Shown here in pieces: positions 7,126 through 14,272 of a stretch of DNA of 14,298 bases. The notes under the pieces are model-generated. The model saw only the letters and a program-made list of their open reading frames with translations, had not been told where the DNA came from and searched no databases. Source of the stretch: Tannerellaceae bacterium (lineage in GTDB: Bacteria > Bacteroidota > Bacteroidia > Bacteroidales > Tannerellaceae); the NCBI GenBank assembly GCA_031267775.1, contig JAIRYL010000086.1:1-14298 (forward strand), in the 5' to 3' direction. Every line of letters begins with the position of its first letter. Position 1 is the first letter of the stretch. Made by a program: the position numbers and the translations under genes.

Positions 7126-7137
7126 ACTGTTTACAGT
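7126..7137. promoter_or_regulatory. Dyad over the predicted XRE transcription start
   Basis: ACTGT and ACAGT arms flank a central TT (7126-7137), with the array word TTTACA inside. It begins 2 bases after the -7 element and covers the expected start site. A protein bound here would block initiation, the classic position for autorepression by an XRE/Cro-type regulator. Autorepression is inferred. Confidence 0.45.
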
Positions 7138-7200
7138 TGAAAACAGTTTACTTTATTAAATATGACAATTTGGCGGTACTAATTGATAATGATTTATGCT

Positions 7201-7725
7201 ATGGCGAATATGAAAGAACGAATTATTGAAATTATGAAATATAAAAGACTTTCTCACTCTCAATTTGCAGAGGAGGTTGGCATACAACGTTCAACGGTGT
7301 CTCATATAATGAAAGACCGGAACAATCCAAGCATGAGAGTGTTTAGAAAGATAATCGATCGATTTACAGATATAAATCCCGACTGGTTATTATCAGGAAT
7401 AGGAAACATGATAATAAAAGAAAACCAAACGACGCAAGGAAATTTGTTTGCCAATAACGCGCATATACCCGAAAAACCGCCCGTTAAGCCTTATAATACA
7501 CAGACTGCCGGAAAACCGCCCGGAATCAAGCCCTATAATACGCAGATTACCGAAAATCGCCCGGAAATCAGGGTTGAAGAACCTAAAATAGAGACTAAAC
7601 AGGCTATCCCTGAGAAAGTTATCATACAAAAAACAGAACCTAAAAATATTTCGAAAATTATGATTTTCTACTCTGATAATACCTTTGAAACATTTATACC
7701 GGAGAAAATAATAAAGAAAGACTGA
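7201..7725 (+). CDS. XRE-type helix-turn-helix DNA-binding protein with repetitive proline-rich linker
   Basis: A 174-aa protein from ATG at 7201. In-frame alternatives are TTG 7183, ATG 7189 and ATG 7210; 7201 is chosen because it puts a short lead before the conserved M-K-E-R-I helix. Residues 5-65 are a Cro/CI-type helix-turn-helix: S18-H-S-Q-F-A-E-E-V-G-I (helix 2) and Q29-R-S-T-V-S-H-I-M-K-D-R (recognition helix), then N-P-S ending in N-P-D-W-L-L-S-G. The linker (about 91-125) contains about two and a half repeats of K-P-P-x-K-P-Y-N-T-Q. The tail (148-174) has a short conserved-looking segment (K-I-M-I-F-Y-S-D-N-T-F-E-T-F-I-P-E-K). Such XRE proteins are common in Bacteroidales, but I cannot assign this one a target. 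It sits downstream of the repeat array and upstream of pyrK, with its own promoter, so a local regulator is the simplest view. Confidence 0.82.
   Translation: MANMKERIIEIMKYKRLSHSQFAEEVGIQRSTVSHIMKDRNNPSMRVFRKIIDRFTDINPDWLLSGIGNMIIKENQTTQGNLFANNAHIPEKPPVKPYNTQTAGKPPGIKPYNTQITENRPEIRVEEPKIETKQAIPEKVIIQKTEPKNISKIMIFYSDNTFETFIPEKIIKKD
7471..7572 (+). repeat. In-frame tandem repeat in the XRE linker
   Basis: Units at 7471-7509 (39 bases), 7510-7551 (42 bases) and a partial 7552-7572 share the pattern GAAAAnCGCCCG ... AAGCC-TATAATAC-CAGA. Unit lengths are multiples of three, so gain or loss of a copy would keep the frame. The encoded peptide is Pro/Lys-rich and probably an unstructured spacer between the DNA-binding domain and the C-terminal segment. 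Confidence 0.7.
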
Positions 7726-7756
7726 GCTTTTTCTATCGTAACCACGCCTAATCATG

Positions 7757-7764
7757 TATCTTTG
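7757..7764 (+). promoter_or_regulatory. -7 element of the pyrK-pyrD promoter
   Basis: TATCTTTG matches TAnnTTTG exactly and ends 21 bases before the pyrK start codon, giving a leader of about 15 bases. The upstream element is weaker: a run of five T at 7728-7732, about 24 bases before it. The rest of the 60-base gap after the XRE gene holds no hairpin. Confidence 0.5.
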
Positions 7765-7785
7765 CATATAAACTGACGCTTATAT

Positions 7786-8562
7786 ATGAAGAAGTACATG
7801 CTCGACATGAAGGTTACCGAAAGTAAAGATCTTCACACAAATTATCGCTTACTTAAAATAACTTCGGACAAAACATTGCCTGAGGCGCTTCCCGGACAAT
7901 TTGTACAAGTTCTGGTAGATCATTCGCCTACAACTTTTCTTCGCCGTCCTATCTCTATCAACTACATAGATAAAAAATCGAACGAGCTATGGTTGCTCAT
8001 TCAGAAAGTGGGAGATGGCACTCGCGCTATGGCTACTTATAAATCAGGAGATTATATGAATCTTTTATTGCCGTTAGGAAACGGTTTTACTGTTCCCAAC
8101 CGTAACGAAGAAAGCCTTTTACTTATCGGAGGCGGCGCAGGTACGGCTCCTTTGCTTTTTTTGGGCGCCTGCTTGAAAGAGAAAGGTTTTAAGCCTGCCT
8201 TTTTAGTGGGAGCCCGTTCGGAAAAAGACTTAATGCAATTAGATGATTTTCAACAATTCGGAACAGTTTACGCCACTACGGAAGATGGCTCTTATGGTGA
8301 AAAAGGGTATGTAACCAATCATTCCGTATGGGCCGGCGTACAATTTAATAGAATATATACTTGCGGCCCCAAACCTATGATGCAGGCGGTAGCCCGGTAT
8401 GCTTCGGCAAATAAGATCGCTTGCGAAGTATCCCTTGAAAATACGATGGCATGCGGCATGGGCGCTTGCTTGTGTTGTGTGGAGAAAACAATAGACGGAC
8501 ATGTATGCGTATGTACGGAAGGCCCCGTATTTAATATAGATAAACTAACATGGCAGATTTAA
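7786..8562 (+). CDS. pyrK: Dihydroorotate dehydrogenase B, electron-transfer subunit
   Basis: A 258-aa iron-sulfur flavoprotein that passes electrons from dihydroorotate oxidation in PyrD to NAD+, in pyrimidine biosynthesis in the cytoplasm. The FAD-binding motif R53-R-P-I-S lies in the N-terminal barrel. The NAD-binding segment is G-G-G-A-G-T-A-P-L (115-123), followed by C-G-P-K-P-M (193-198). The 2Fe-2S cluster is held by C223, C228, C231 and C243, in the spacing of the Lactococcus PyrK motif (M-A-C-G-x-G-A-C-x-x-C ... C-x-x-G-P-V-F). Length is normal for the family. The last 13 bases overlap pyrD, which indicates translational coupling and a paired complex. Confidence 0.95.
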   Translation: MKKYMLDMKVTESKDLHTNYRLLKITSDKTLPEALPGQFVQVLVDHSPTTFLRRPISINYIDKKSNELWLLIQKVGDGTRAMATYKSGDYMNLLLPLGNGFTVPNRNEESLLLIGGGAGTAPLLFLGACLKEKGFKPAFLVGARSEKDLMQLDDFQQFGTVYATTEDGSYGEKGYVTNHSVWAGVQFNRIYTCGPKPMMQAVARYASANKIACEVSLENTMACGMGACLCCVEKTIDGHVCVCTEGPVFNIDKLTWQI

Positions 8563-9461
8563 ACGTAAATATAGGTAGTATACAACTGAAAAACCCGGTT
8601 ATGACAGCTTCGGGCACATTCGGATATGGCACAGAATATACTGATTTTATGGATATAAACTCTCTGGGCGGTATATTTGTAAAAGGAACGACAATCGAAC
8701 CTCGCGAAGGAAATCCCTATCCTCGAATGGCGGAGACTATGGCAGGTATGTTGAATGCCGTTGGGCTTCAAAATAAAGGCGCTGATTATTTTGCAGATAA
8801 AATTTATCCGGCAATTAAGGATTATAAGACACATATAATTGTAAATGTAAGCGGATCGTCGATTGAATCATATATAGAATGTGCCGAAAAAATAGCCGGA
8901 CTGGAACAAATCCCTGCTATCGAACTGAATATTTCATGCCCTAACGTAAAGAAAGGAGGTATGGCATTTGGAGTAACCTGTGCCGGTGCCGCCGAAGTGG
9001 TGCGCGCCGTAAGAAAGGTTTATCCAAAGATACTTATTGTAAAACTTTCGCCCAATGTGACAGACATTGCGGAGATTGCAAAAGCGGTAGAAGGTAATGG
9101 AGCCGACGCTGTTTCACTAATAAATACCTTACTTGGAATGGCTATCGACGCCGAAACAAGAAAGCCGGTATTATCTACAATAACCGGCGGTCTTTCAGGT
9201 CCATGCATAAAACCTGTCGCTCTTCGTATGGTATGGCAAACCTATAAGGCGGTGAAAATCCCTGTCATCGGTTTGGGAGGAATATCCAACTGGAAAGATG
9301 CGGTAGAATTTATGCTGGCCGGAGCCACGGCTATTCAAGTGGGAACATACAATTTTATCGATCCCGCCGTTTCTATAAAAATTATTGAAGGATTAAACGA
9401 ATATTGCGATCGATTCGGCTTTAAGTCGGTTTCGGAACTAACGGGGGCCTTGGAAATATAA
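8550..9461 (+). CDS. pyrD: Dihydroorotate dehydrogenase B, catalytic subunit (class 1B)
   Basis: A 303-aa FMN barrel enzyme that oxidises dihydroorotate to orotate, the fourth step of UMP synthesis. The catalytic cysteine of class 1B enzymes is C130 in N-I-S-C-P-N-V. Class 1A would usually have Cys in another context and class 2 has Ser. K45 (F-V-K-G) and the substrate-binding N-T-L-x-G-M segment (about 193-198) are present, as are I-T-G-G-L-S-G-P and the phosphate-binding G-L-G-G-I and G-A-T-A-I-Q-V-G-T segments. The overlap with pyrK confirms the NAD-dependent heterotetramer type. Its stop is 2 bases from the stop of the converging xth gene. Confidence 0.96.
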   Translation: MADLNVNIGSIQLKNPVMTASGTFGYGTEYTDFMDINSLGGIFVKGTTIEPREGNPYPRMAETMAGMLNAVGLQNKGADYFADKIYPAIKDYKTHIIVNVSGSSIESYIECAEKIAGLEQIPAIELNISCPNVKKGGMAFGVTCAGAAEVVRAVRKVYPKILIVKLSPNVTDIAEIAKAVEGNGADAVSLINTLLGMAIDAETRKPVLSTITGGLSGPCIKPVALRMVWQTYKAVKIPVIGLGGISNWKDAVEFMLAGATAIQVGTYNFIDPAVSIKIIEGLNEYCDRFGFKSVSELTGALEI

Positions 9462-9463
9462 CC

Positions 9464-10231
9464 CTACTTATTGTTTATTTCGAGTACGGCCGGACAATGG
9501 TCGGAGTGTTCGGCGTCATTTACTATATATGCGTCGCTTATCCGCGATTTCATCGATTCGTTTACCATGCAGTAGTCAATGCGCCACCCTTTATTATTGG
9601 ATCGTGCGTTGAAACGGTAACTCCACCAGGTATATTGTTGCTTCCCAGGATTTTTATACCGGAAGGAATCGATAAAACCCATGTTTAAAAAGCCTGTCAT
9701 CCACTCCCGTTCTTCGGGAAGGAAGCCGCTGTTTTTAGCATTTCGTACCGGGTCGTGAATGTCGATGGATTCGTGACAGATATTGTAATCTCCGCAAAGA
9801 ATTAAATTAGGATGCGATTTCTGCAATTCCAATACATACTTCCGGAAATCGTCAAGCCATTCCATTTTAAAACGTTGCCGTTCGTCGCCGCTTGATCCCG
9901 AAGGATGATAAACGCTTACAATAGAGATATCTCCATAATCGACACGAAGGAATCGTCCTTCCTGGTCGTACTTTTCGATTCCCATACCAATCTCTACATG
10001 ATCCGGCTTTTGTTTGGCAAATATGGCAACTCCGCTATATCCTTTTTTCTGCGCACTAAACAGATACGCATAATATCCTAATTTGGTAAAATGCTCGGCA
10101 GGAAACTGGTCGGGTTGTAATTTTGTTTCCTGAATACAAAGCACATCGGGATTTTCTTGTGCAAGCCATTCCGTAAAACCCTTATTTATAGCAGCCCGTA
10201 ATCCGTTTACATTATATGTAATTATTTTCAT
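9464..10231 (-). CDS. xth: Exodeoxyribonuclease III (AP endonuclease, ExoA/Xth family)
   Basis: A 255-aa Mg2+-dependent enzyme of the exonuclease/endonuclease/phosphatase fold that cuts DNA at abasic sites and removes 3' blocking groups in base-excision repair. Key residues are visible: N7 (Y-N-V-N-G-L-R), E35 (I-Q-E-T-K), Y108 (Y-H-P-S-G), D148 and N150 (G-D-Y-N), D219 (W-R-I-D-Y), and D244-H245 (S-D-H-C-P). Length and motif order are normal. It starts 34 bases after the stop of the Dabb-domain gene on the same strand, so the two are probably co-transcribed. It converges with pyrD with almost no gap and no visible terminator. Confidence 0.95.
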   Translation of the reverse strand: MKIITYNVNGLRAAINKGFTEWLAQENPDVLCIQETKLQPDQFPAEHFTKLGYYAYLFSAQKKGYSGVAIFAKQKPDHVEIGMGIEKYDQEGRFLRVDYGDISIVSVYHPSGSSGDERQRFKMEWLDDFRKYVLELQKSHPNLILCGDYNICHESIDIHDPVRNAKNSGFLPEEREWMTGFLNMGFIDSFRYKNPGKQQYTWWSYRFNARSNNKGWRIDYCMVNESMKSRISDAYIVNDAEHSDHCPAVLEINNK

Positions 10232-10265
10232 TTGTTATTTTCTTATATCGATATGATGGAATCGT

Positions 10266-10568
10266 TTAAAACTCGTAATCTATACAAGCCCGGTCTGCTT
10301 TTGCAGGTGCTATTACATTTTTTGTTACGTCTATATGGTCGGGATGATTCGCGTAATCGCTCAAATCTTTAAGCGATTGCACTTCTGCAGTAAGAACTAA
10401 ATCCCAAGCTTCAGCCGGATTTACATTGAAATCAACTTCTATTTTATGAAGCAACTCTATTTTATCTTTTAATGCTTCCAAACGAGTTTTTATTTCTTGC
10501 ATTTTAGCCTGTTTTTCAACCGAATCGGCAAACTCAACTAATTTGAACATTACGATATGTCTGATCAT
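10266..10568 (-). CDS. Dabb (stress-responsive A/B barrel) domain protein
   Basis: A 100-aa protein that is a single dimeric alpha-beta barrel domain. It opens with M-I-R-H-I-V-M-F-K-L, the typical first strand of this family. A charged helix (about 15-38) follows, then the strand W-D-L-V-L-T-A-E-V (55-63) and the diagnostic Y-A-N-H-P-D-H (72-78) before the last strand. The family includes plant stress proteins and many bacterial proteins of unknown role, so no reaction can be given. It has its own -7 element upstream and is followed 34 bases later by xth. Confidence 0.85.
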   Translation of the reverse strand: MIRHIVMFKLVEFADSVEKQAKMQEIKTRLEALKDKIELLHKIEVDFNVNPAEAWDLVLTAEVQSLKDLSDYANHPDHIDVTKNVIAPAKADRACIDYEF

Positions 10569-10623
10569 TTATTATTTGATTTTTAAGTTATTATTCTACT
10601 ATTATTATTTACAAATTTTGCGG

Positions 10624-10631
10624 CAAAGTTA
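10624..10631 (-). promoter_or_regulatory. -7 element upstream of the Dabb-xth pair
   Basis: On the minus strand TAACTTTG (10631-10624) matches TAnnTTTG exactly. Transcription would start near 10617, about 50 bases before the Dabb start codon. No clear TTG is seen at the expected upstream position. It lies in the 111-base gap after corA, separating corA from the Dabb-xth pair. Confidence 0.45.
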
Positions 10632-10679
10632 ATAAGTTATGTACATAAAAACCTATTCGATATCGCATTATTTACCGGA

Positions 10680-11612
10680 TTAAAACCACTTTATCCTTTT
10701 GAAAATGTAAAATGCTAACGCAGATAGTCCAATCGATGCAGTAACAATAACAAAAAATCCATGCGACCATTCTTCCGAATAATTTATTATATTCATTCCA
10801 TAGAAACTGGCGATAAGCGTAGGTACCATCAGGATAATCGAAATAGACGTCATCCGTTTCATGATGGTATTGACATTGTTGGAAATAACCGATGCAAATG
10901 CATCCATTGTTCCTGTAAGGATATCGCTGAAAATATTTACGGTATTATGAGCTTGTTTCAGTTCGGTATCTACATCTTCAAGTATTTCGCTGTCGATATG
11001 ATATATAGCTTCCCGGAAAATATTTTGCAGTTTGGCAAACATGATTTCATTGCCACGGATAGACGTATTGAAATAAACCAGGCATTTTTGTAAATTCATC
11101 AGCCGGAGCAAGTCTTCATTACGGATACTTTTGGCCAGGGCGCTCTCAGCTTCCGTTATTTCGTTGTTGATTTTCTTCAGGTATTTCAGAAACCATACTG
11201 CCGACGAATGAATAATACGTATGATCAACTCATATTTATTATGTACTATCAAACCCTTTCGACGGGTATATTGTATGAAATCCTGTATGGCTTCCGTTTG
11301 AAAATAACAAACGGTTACAATTACATCGCCATTCGTCATTATACCTATTGGCACAGTAGAATAAGGGATAGATTTATTATTTTCGATAACAGGTATACGG
11401 AGAATGGTCAGTAGCCAGTTATCCTCGTATTCTATACGCGGACGTTCATCGGTATCTCCTATGTCGGAAATGAAAGATTCAGGGACTTGCAACTCGTTTA
11501 TAAGATAGTGGATATCATCCGGCGTGGGCGTTTCTATTTTTATCCAGCAATTAGCCAGCCAGTGGTCTTTTTCTACAAAACCTGTTGTTTCGGAATAAAG
11601 AAAACTCTTCAT
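10680..11612 (-). CDS. corA: CorA-family divalent metal ion channel/transporter
   Basis: A 310-aa inner-membrane protein of the CorA type: a long cytoplasmic N-terminal domain (about 1-250) with a helical stalk, then two C-terminal membrane segments (about 255-271 and 285-303). The signature Y-G-M-N (271-274) ends the first segment and forms the ion-selectivity site. The periplasmic loop after it is acidic (Y-S-E-E-W). The C-terminal tail is basic (K-R-I-K), as expected for a cytoplasmic end. The family mediates Mg2+ (sometimes Co2+ or Ni2+) uptake, and some members export Zn2+; the sequence alone does not tell which. The ATG at 11612 is supported by a strong Shine-Dalgarno. It is transcribed divergently from dnaB. 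Confidence 0.92.
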   Translation of the reverse strand: MKSFLYSETTGFVEKDHWLANCWIKIETPTPDDIHYLINELQVPESFISDIGDTDERPRIEYEDNWLLTILRIPVIENNKSIPYSTVPIGIMTNGDVIVTVCYFQTEAIQDFIQYTRRKGLIVHNKYELIIRIIHSSAVWFLKYLKKINNEITEAESALAKSIRNEDLLRLMNLQKCLVYFNTSIRGNEIMFAKLQNIFREAIYHIDSEILEDVDTELKQAHNTVNIFSDILTGTMDAFASVISNNVNTIMKRMTSISIILMVPTLIASFYGMNIINYSEEWSHGFFVIVTASIGLSALAFYIFKRIKWF

Positions 11613-11617
11613 TATCG

Positions 11618-11625
11618 CCTCCTTT
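11618..11625 (-). promoter_or_regulatory. Strong Shine-Dalgarno of corA
   Basis: The minus strand reads AAAGGAGG, ending 5 bases before the corA ATG at 11612. This is a near-perfect anti-16S match. It is unusual here because none of the other genes in the window shows one, in line with the weak use of Shine-Dalgarno in Bacteroidota. It fixes the start codon. Confidence 0.65.
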
Positions 11626-11737
11626 CTTTATACATATACAAGAGGATAATAAAAAGCCTCCGGTATGGGTTAATTAATACTTTTTCTTGTTTTTCGCGGA
11701 ATACTATCGTCCATAATCGATATTTACTTTCGTAACG

Positions 11738-11767
11738 CAAAGGTAAAAAAAAGAGTTTAATCCCAAA
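11738..11767 (-). promoter_or_regulatory. corA promoter
   Basis: On the minus strand TTTG (11767-11764) is followed after 18 bases by TACCTTTG (11745-11738), a perfect -7 element. The start would be near 11731, leaving a leader of about 118 bases before corA. Confidence 0.55.
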
Positions 11768-11784
11768 TAAAAATGCTACATTTG
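11756..11784 (+). promoter_or_regulatory. dnaB promoter
   Basis: TACATTTG (11777-11784) matches the -7 consensus exactly, with a partial TTTA (11756-11759) upstream. The start would be near 11791, about 17 bases before the dnaB ATG. This element interleaves with the divergent corA promoter. Confidence 0.5.
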
Positions 11785-11807
11785 ACGTTTCAAAGAAGAA
11801 TCGATTC

Positions 11808-13322
11808 ATGGCAGAAGGAACAAGAAATTCGGGAAGAAATAAACAAAAACCAGTTGTGATACCCGAAATGGGACGCTTACAACCGCAGGCAAAAGAATTG
11901 GAAGAAGCTGTCTTGGGCGCATTGATGCTGGAGAAAGATGCTTATTTTATAGTAGGCGATATACTTAAACCTGAGTGTTTTTACGAAAAATCTCACGAAA
12001 TGATTTATTCGGCAATTGTCGACCTGGCTGTTTCCCAAAGGCCTATTGACATGCTTACCGTTACCGAACAATTAAAAAAGCGCGGAGAACTGGACTTGGT
12101 TGGCGGGCCTTTTTATATTTCGCAACTCACTACCAAAGTAGCCAGTAGCGCTCATATAGACTATCATGCACGTATCATTGCCCAGAAATATCTGGCGCGC
12201 GAACTGATTTCTTTTACGGCCGGTATCCAGGGAAAAGCGTTTGACGAATCGGTAGACGTAGATGATTTAATGCAGGAAGCCGAAGGAAAACTTTTTGAAA
12301 TATCCCAACGGAATGTAAAGAAAGACGTAACGCAGATTAATCCTGTTATTAAAGAGGCTATCGATTTGCTTAAAAAAGCGGCCGAACAGGAAGAAGGGTT
12401 AAGCGGCCTGCATTCCGGGTTTCATGGTTTGGACAAGATAACTTCCGGATGGCAAAATTCCGATTTGGTAATTATCGCCGCCCGTCCGGCAATGGGTAAG
12501 ACGGCTTTTGTATTGTCTATGGCAAAGAATATGGCTGTACACCATAATATTCCTGTTGCTTTATTTTCGTTGGAAATGAGTAATGTACAGTTAGTAAACC
12601 GTTTGATTGTAAATGTTACCGAGATTATAGCCGACAAAATTAAAAGCGGCCGCCTGGAAGATTATGAATGGGAGCAATTGGATTTTAAACTGGCCGACTT
12701 ATATGATGCGCCTGTTTATATTGACGACACGCCCAGCTTATCGGTCTTTGAACTAAGGACGAAAGCCCGTCGCCTGGTTCGCGAGCATGGTATTAAGTGT
12801 ATTATTATCGACTATTTACAGCTTATGAATGCCAGCGGTATGAACTTCGGCAGCCGCGAACAGGAGGTAAGTATGATATCCCGTTCGCTGAAAGGATTGG
12901 CTAAAGAACTGAATATACCTATCATAGCGCTTTCGCAGTTGAACCGCGGGGTAGAAAACAGACAGGGGGTGGAAGGAAAACGTCCACAATTAGCCGACCT
13001 TCGCGAATCGGGCGCTATTGAGCAAGACGCCGACATGGTTTGTTTCATTCATCGTCCCGAATACTACAAAATAACGGAAGACGACAGGGGTAATTCTTTA
13101 ATCGGCATCGCTGAAATTATCATAGCCAAGCATCGTAACGGCGCTACGGGCGACATACGGCTGCGGTTCAAAAGCGAATTTGCCAAATTCATGAACATAG
13201 ACGAAGATATACCTGTGCGTACGTTTACCTCGTCTATCAATAGCGACGATACGGCCTTGCCGCCTATAGCTTCTGCAGGGCCTGACTTTTTATCGCAAAC
13301 AAACGCTAATGTTCCATTCTGA
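11808..13322 (+). CDS. dnaB: Replicative DNA helicase DnaB
   Basis: A 504-aa hexameric helicase that unwinds DNA ahead of the replication fork. The N-terminal helical domain (about 25-125) starts at P-Q-A-K-E-L-E-E-A-V-L-G. The RecA-like C-terminal domain has Walker A A225-R-P-A-M-G-K-T232, the catalytic glutamate in F-S-L-E256-M-S, Walker B I-I-I-D335-Y-L-Q-L, the S-Q-L-N-R-G-V-E-N-R motif (376-385), and the arginine finger in K-H-R443-N-G-A-T-G. The length and uninterrupted motifs show no intein, though inteins occur in some dnaB genes. The C-terminal tail (about 470-504) is a low-complexity, acidic, disordered segment ending V-P-F. It diverges from corA and is followed 6 bases later by a permease gene. 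Confidence 0.97.
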   Translation: MAEGTRNSGRNKQKPVVIPEMGRLQPQAKELEEAVLGALMLEKDAYFIVGDILKPECFYEKSHEMIYSAIVDLAVSQRPIDMLTVTEQLKKRGELDLVGGPFYISQLTTKVASSAHIDYHARIIAQKYLARELISFTAGIQGKAFDESVDVDDLMQEAEGKLFEISQRNVKKDVTQINPVIKEAIDLLKKAAEQEEGLSGLHSGFHGLDKITSGWQNSDLVIIAARPAMGKTAFVLSMAKNMAVHHNIPVALFSLEMSNVQLVNRLIVNVTEIIADKIKSGRLEDYEWEQLDFKLADLYDAPVYIDDTPSLSVFELRTKARRLVREHGIKCIIIDYLQLMNASGMNFGSREQEVSMISRSLKGLAKELNIPIIALSQLNRGVENRQGVEGKRPQLADLRESGAIEQDADMVCFIHRPEYYKITEDDRGNSLIGIAEIIIAKHRNGATGDIRLRFKSEFAKFMNIDEDIPVRTFTSSINSDDTALPPIASAGPDFLSQTNANVPF

Positions 13323-13328
13323 CCTCCC

Positions 13329-14261
13329 ATGTATACAGGTGAACTTATTTCGCTTGGCGTAGCCATTTCGTGGACGATAACAGCCCTTTTCTTTGAATAT
13401 GCGGGAAAGCGTATGGGGTCTTTATCTCTTAATTTCATACGTTTGACCCTGTCGATCATTATGCTGGGTATTACCCTCCTTGTCTTTACCGGGCAAGTAA
13501 TACCCTTTCACGCCGGGGGAAAGGCCTGGCTATGGTTAGGCATATCAGGATTTATCGGCTATATAATAGGCGATTATTGCCTTTTCAATTCTTATATATT
13601 GATTGGTTCGCGTTTCGGACAATTATTTATGACATTGGCGCCTCCTTCGGCAGCATTGGCCGGCATGCTTATTTTAGACGAAAAGATGAAAGGCCTGGCA
13701 ATTCTCGGCATGTTTGTTACTTTATTCGGTATCAGTCTTTCTGTTATCGGCAGAGGAGCAAATGAAACGAAAAAGTGGGAGTTTAAACTGCCGCTAAAAG
13801 GTATTCTTTTTGGAATAGGCGCCGGCGTAGGGCAAGGCGTGGGCCTTGTATTCAGCAAATTAGGGATGGGATATTATATGCGGGGAATAGATTTACAAGA
13901 TTCAACCGCCGTATTTATAGCGCCGTTCGCTTCTACCCAGATACGCGCCATTATCGGGGCTTTGGGATTCTTTATCATTATAGTAACAACGAAAAAACTG
14001 AAACTGCTAATTCGTTCATTTAACGACTCCAAAGCTATGGGAACTTCAATAGGCGGAACGTTCTTTGGCCCTTTCATCGGCGTTTCGTTCTCCTTAATGG
14101 CCGTGCAATATACCGAAGCCGGCATAGCTTCCACCTTAATGGCCTTAACTCCCATACTTATCCTTATTCCTTCATACCTCCTTTTCAAGCAGAAAGTCTC
14201 TCTGAAAGAAGCCGTCGGCACAATAATCAGCGTTGTTGGAGTCTCCCTGTTTTTCCTGTAA
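13329..14261 (+). CDS. EamA/DMT-family membrane permease
   Basis: A 310-aa integral membrane protein with about ten hydrophobic segments in two related halves (about 1-142 and 157-310), the duplicated EamA layout of the drug/metabolite transporter superfamily. Each half ends in a similar element: the first L-D-E-K-M-K-G-L-A-I-L-G, the second F-K-Q-K-V-S-L-K-E-A-V-G, followed by a last helix with I-S-L/V-V-x-V-I/L. The connecting loop (143-156) is charged. Substrates in this family range from amino acids to nucleotides and metabolites and cannot be told from sequence. It begins 6 bases after the dnaB stop with no promoter between, so it is probably co-transcribed. Confidence 0.88.
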   Translation: MYTGELISLGVAISWTITALFFEYAGKRMGSLSLNFIRLTLSIIMLGITLLVFTGQVIPFHAGGKAWLWLGISGFIGYIIGDYCLFNSYILIGSRFGQLFMTLAPPSAALAGMLILDEKMKGLAILGMFVTLFGISLSVIGRGANETKKWEFKLPLKGILFGIGAGVGQGVGLVFSKLGMGYYMRGIDLQDSTAVFIAPFASTQIRAIIGALGFFIIIVTTKKLKLLIRSFNDSKAMGTSIGGTFFGPFIGVSFSLMAVQYTEAGIASTLMALTPILILIPSYLLFKQKVSLKEAVGTIISVVGVSLFFL

Positions 14262-14272
14262 ATTAAAAGAAA

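Larger units (their letters stand above)
6649..7137. repeat. Array of eleven TGTAAA/TTTACA motifs
   Basis: TGTAAA occurs at 6650, 6708, 6909, 7000, 7059 and 7101. Its reverse complement TTTACA occurs at 6725, 6994, 7024, 7039 and 7130. The flanks give a consensus near WTGTAAAY. My hand estimate for a sequence with about 70% A+T is roughly one chance occurrence in this length, so eleven is a marked excess. Several copies pair as inverted repeats: 6706-6732, 6994-7005, and 7022-7030 with 7058-7066. A near-match (GTTTAC followed by T) lies at 7146. Clustered dyads upstream of a helix-turn-helix gene are what an operator array would look like, but binding is inferred. Confidence 0.6.
6264..7200. 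other. Long AT-rich intergenic region with operator-like repeat array
   Basis: This gap of more than 900 bases separates the divergent efflux operon and XRE gene. The left part (6264-6493) holds the efflux-operon leader, a small hairpin, a possible 46-codon ORF and a candidate promoter. At 6541-6553 there is a small CCGT/ACGG hairpin with an A5 loop. From about 6600 to 7160 the sequence is dominated by A/T with recurring ATGTA/TACAT and TGTAAA/TTTACA words. I found no RNA gene, transposase remnant or longer ORF in it. The base composition contrasts sharply with the GC-richer efflux genes. Confidence 0.7.

Noticed and set aside
6600..7160. Replication origin (oriC) suggested by AT-richness, repeats and a nearby dnaB gene
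   Set aside because: No TTATCCACA-type DnaA boxes were found; the nearest look-alike (TTGTTCACA near 6788) has two mismatches. dnaB location does not mark origins, and dnaA/dnaN are not present.
6600..7160. Invertible promoter or phase-variation element of the Bacteroidales type
   Set aside because: The inverted repeats are short and many rather than one matched pair flanking a promoter, and no invertase gene is in the window.
6600..7160. CRISPR array
   Set aside because: Repeat words are only 6-11 bases, occur in both orientations and have irregular spacing.
12480..13150. Intein in dnaB
   Set aside because: Walker A, Walker B and the arginine-finger motifs follow each other at normal distances, and the protein has the usual length.
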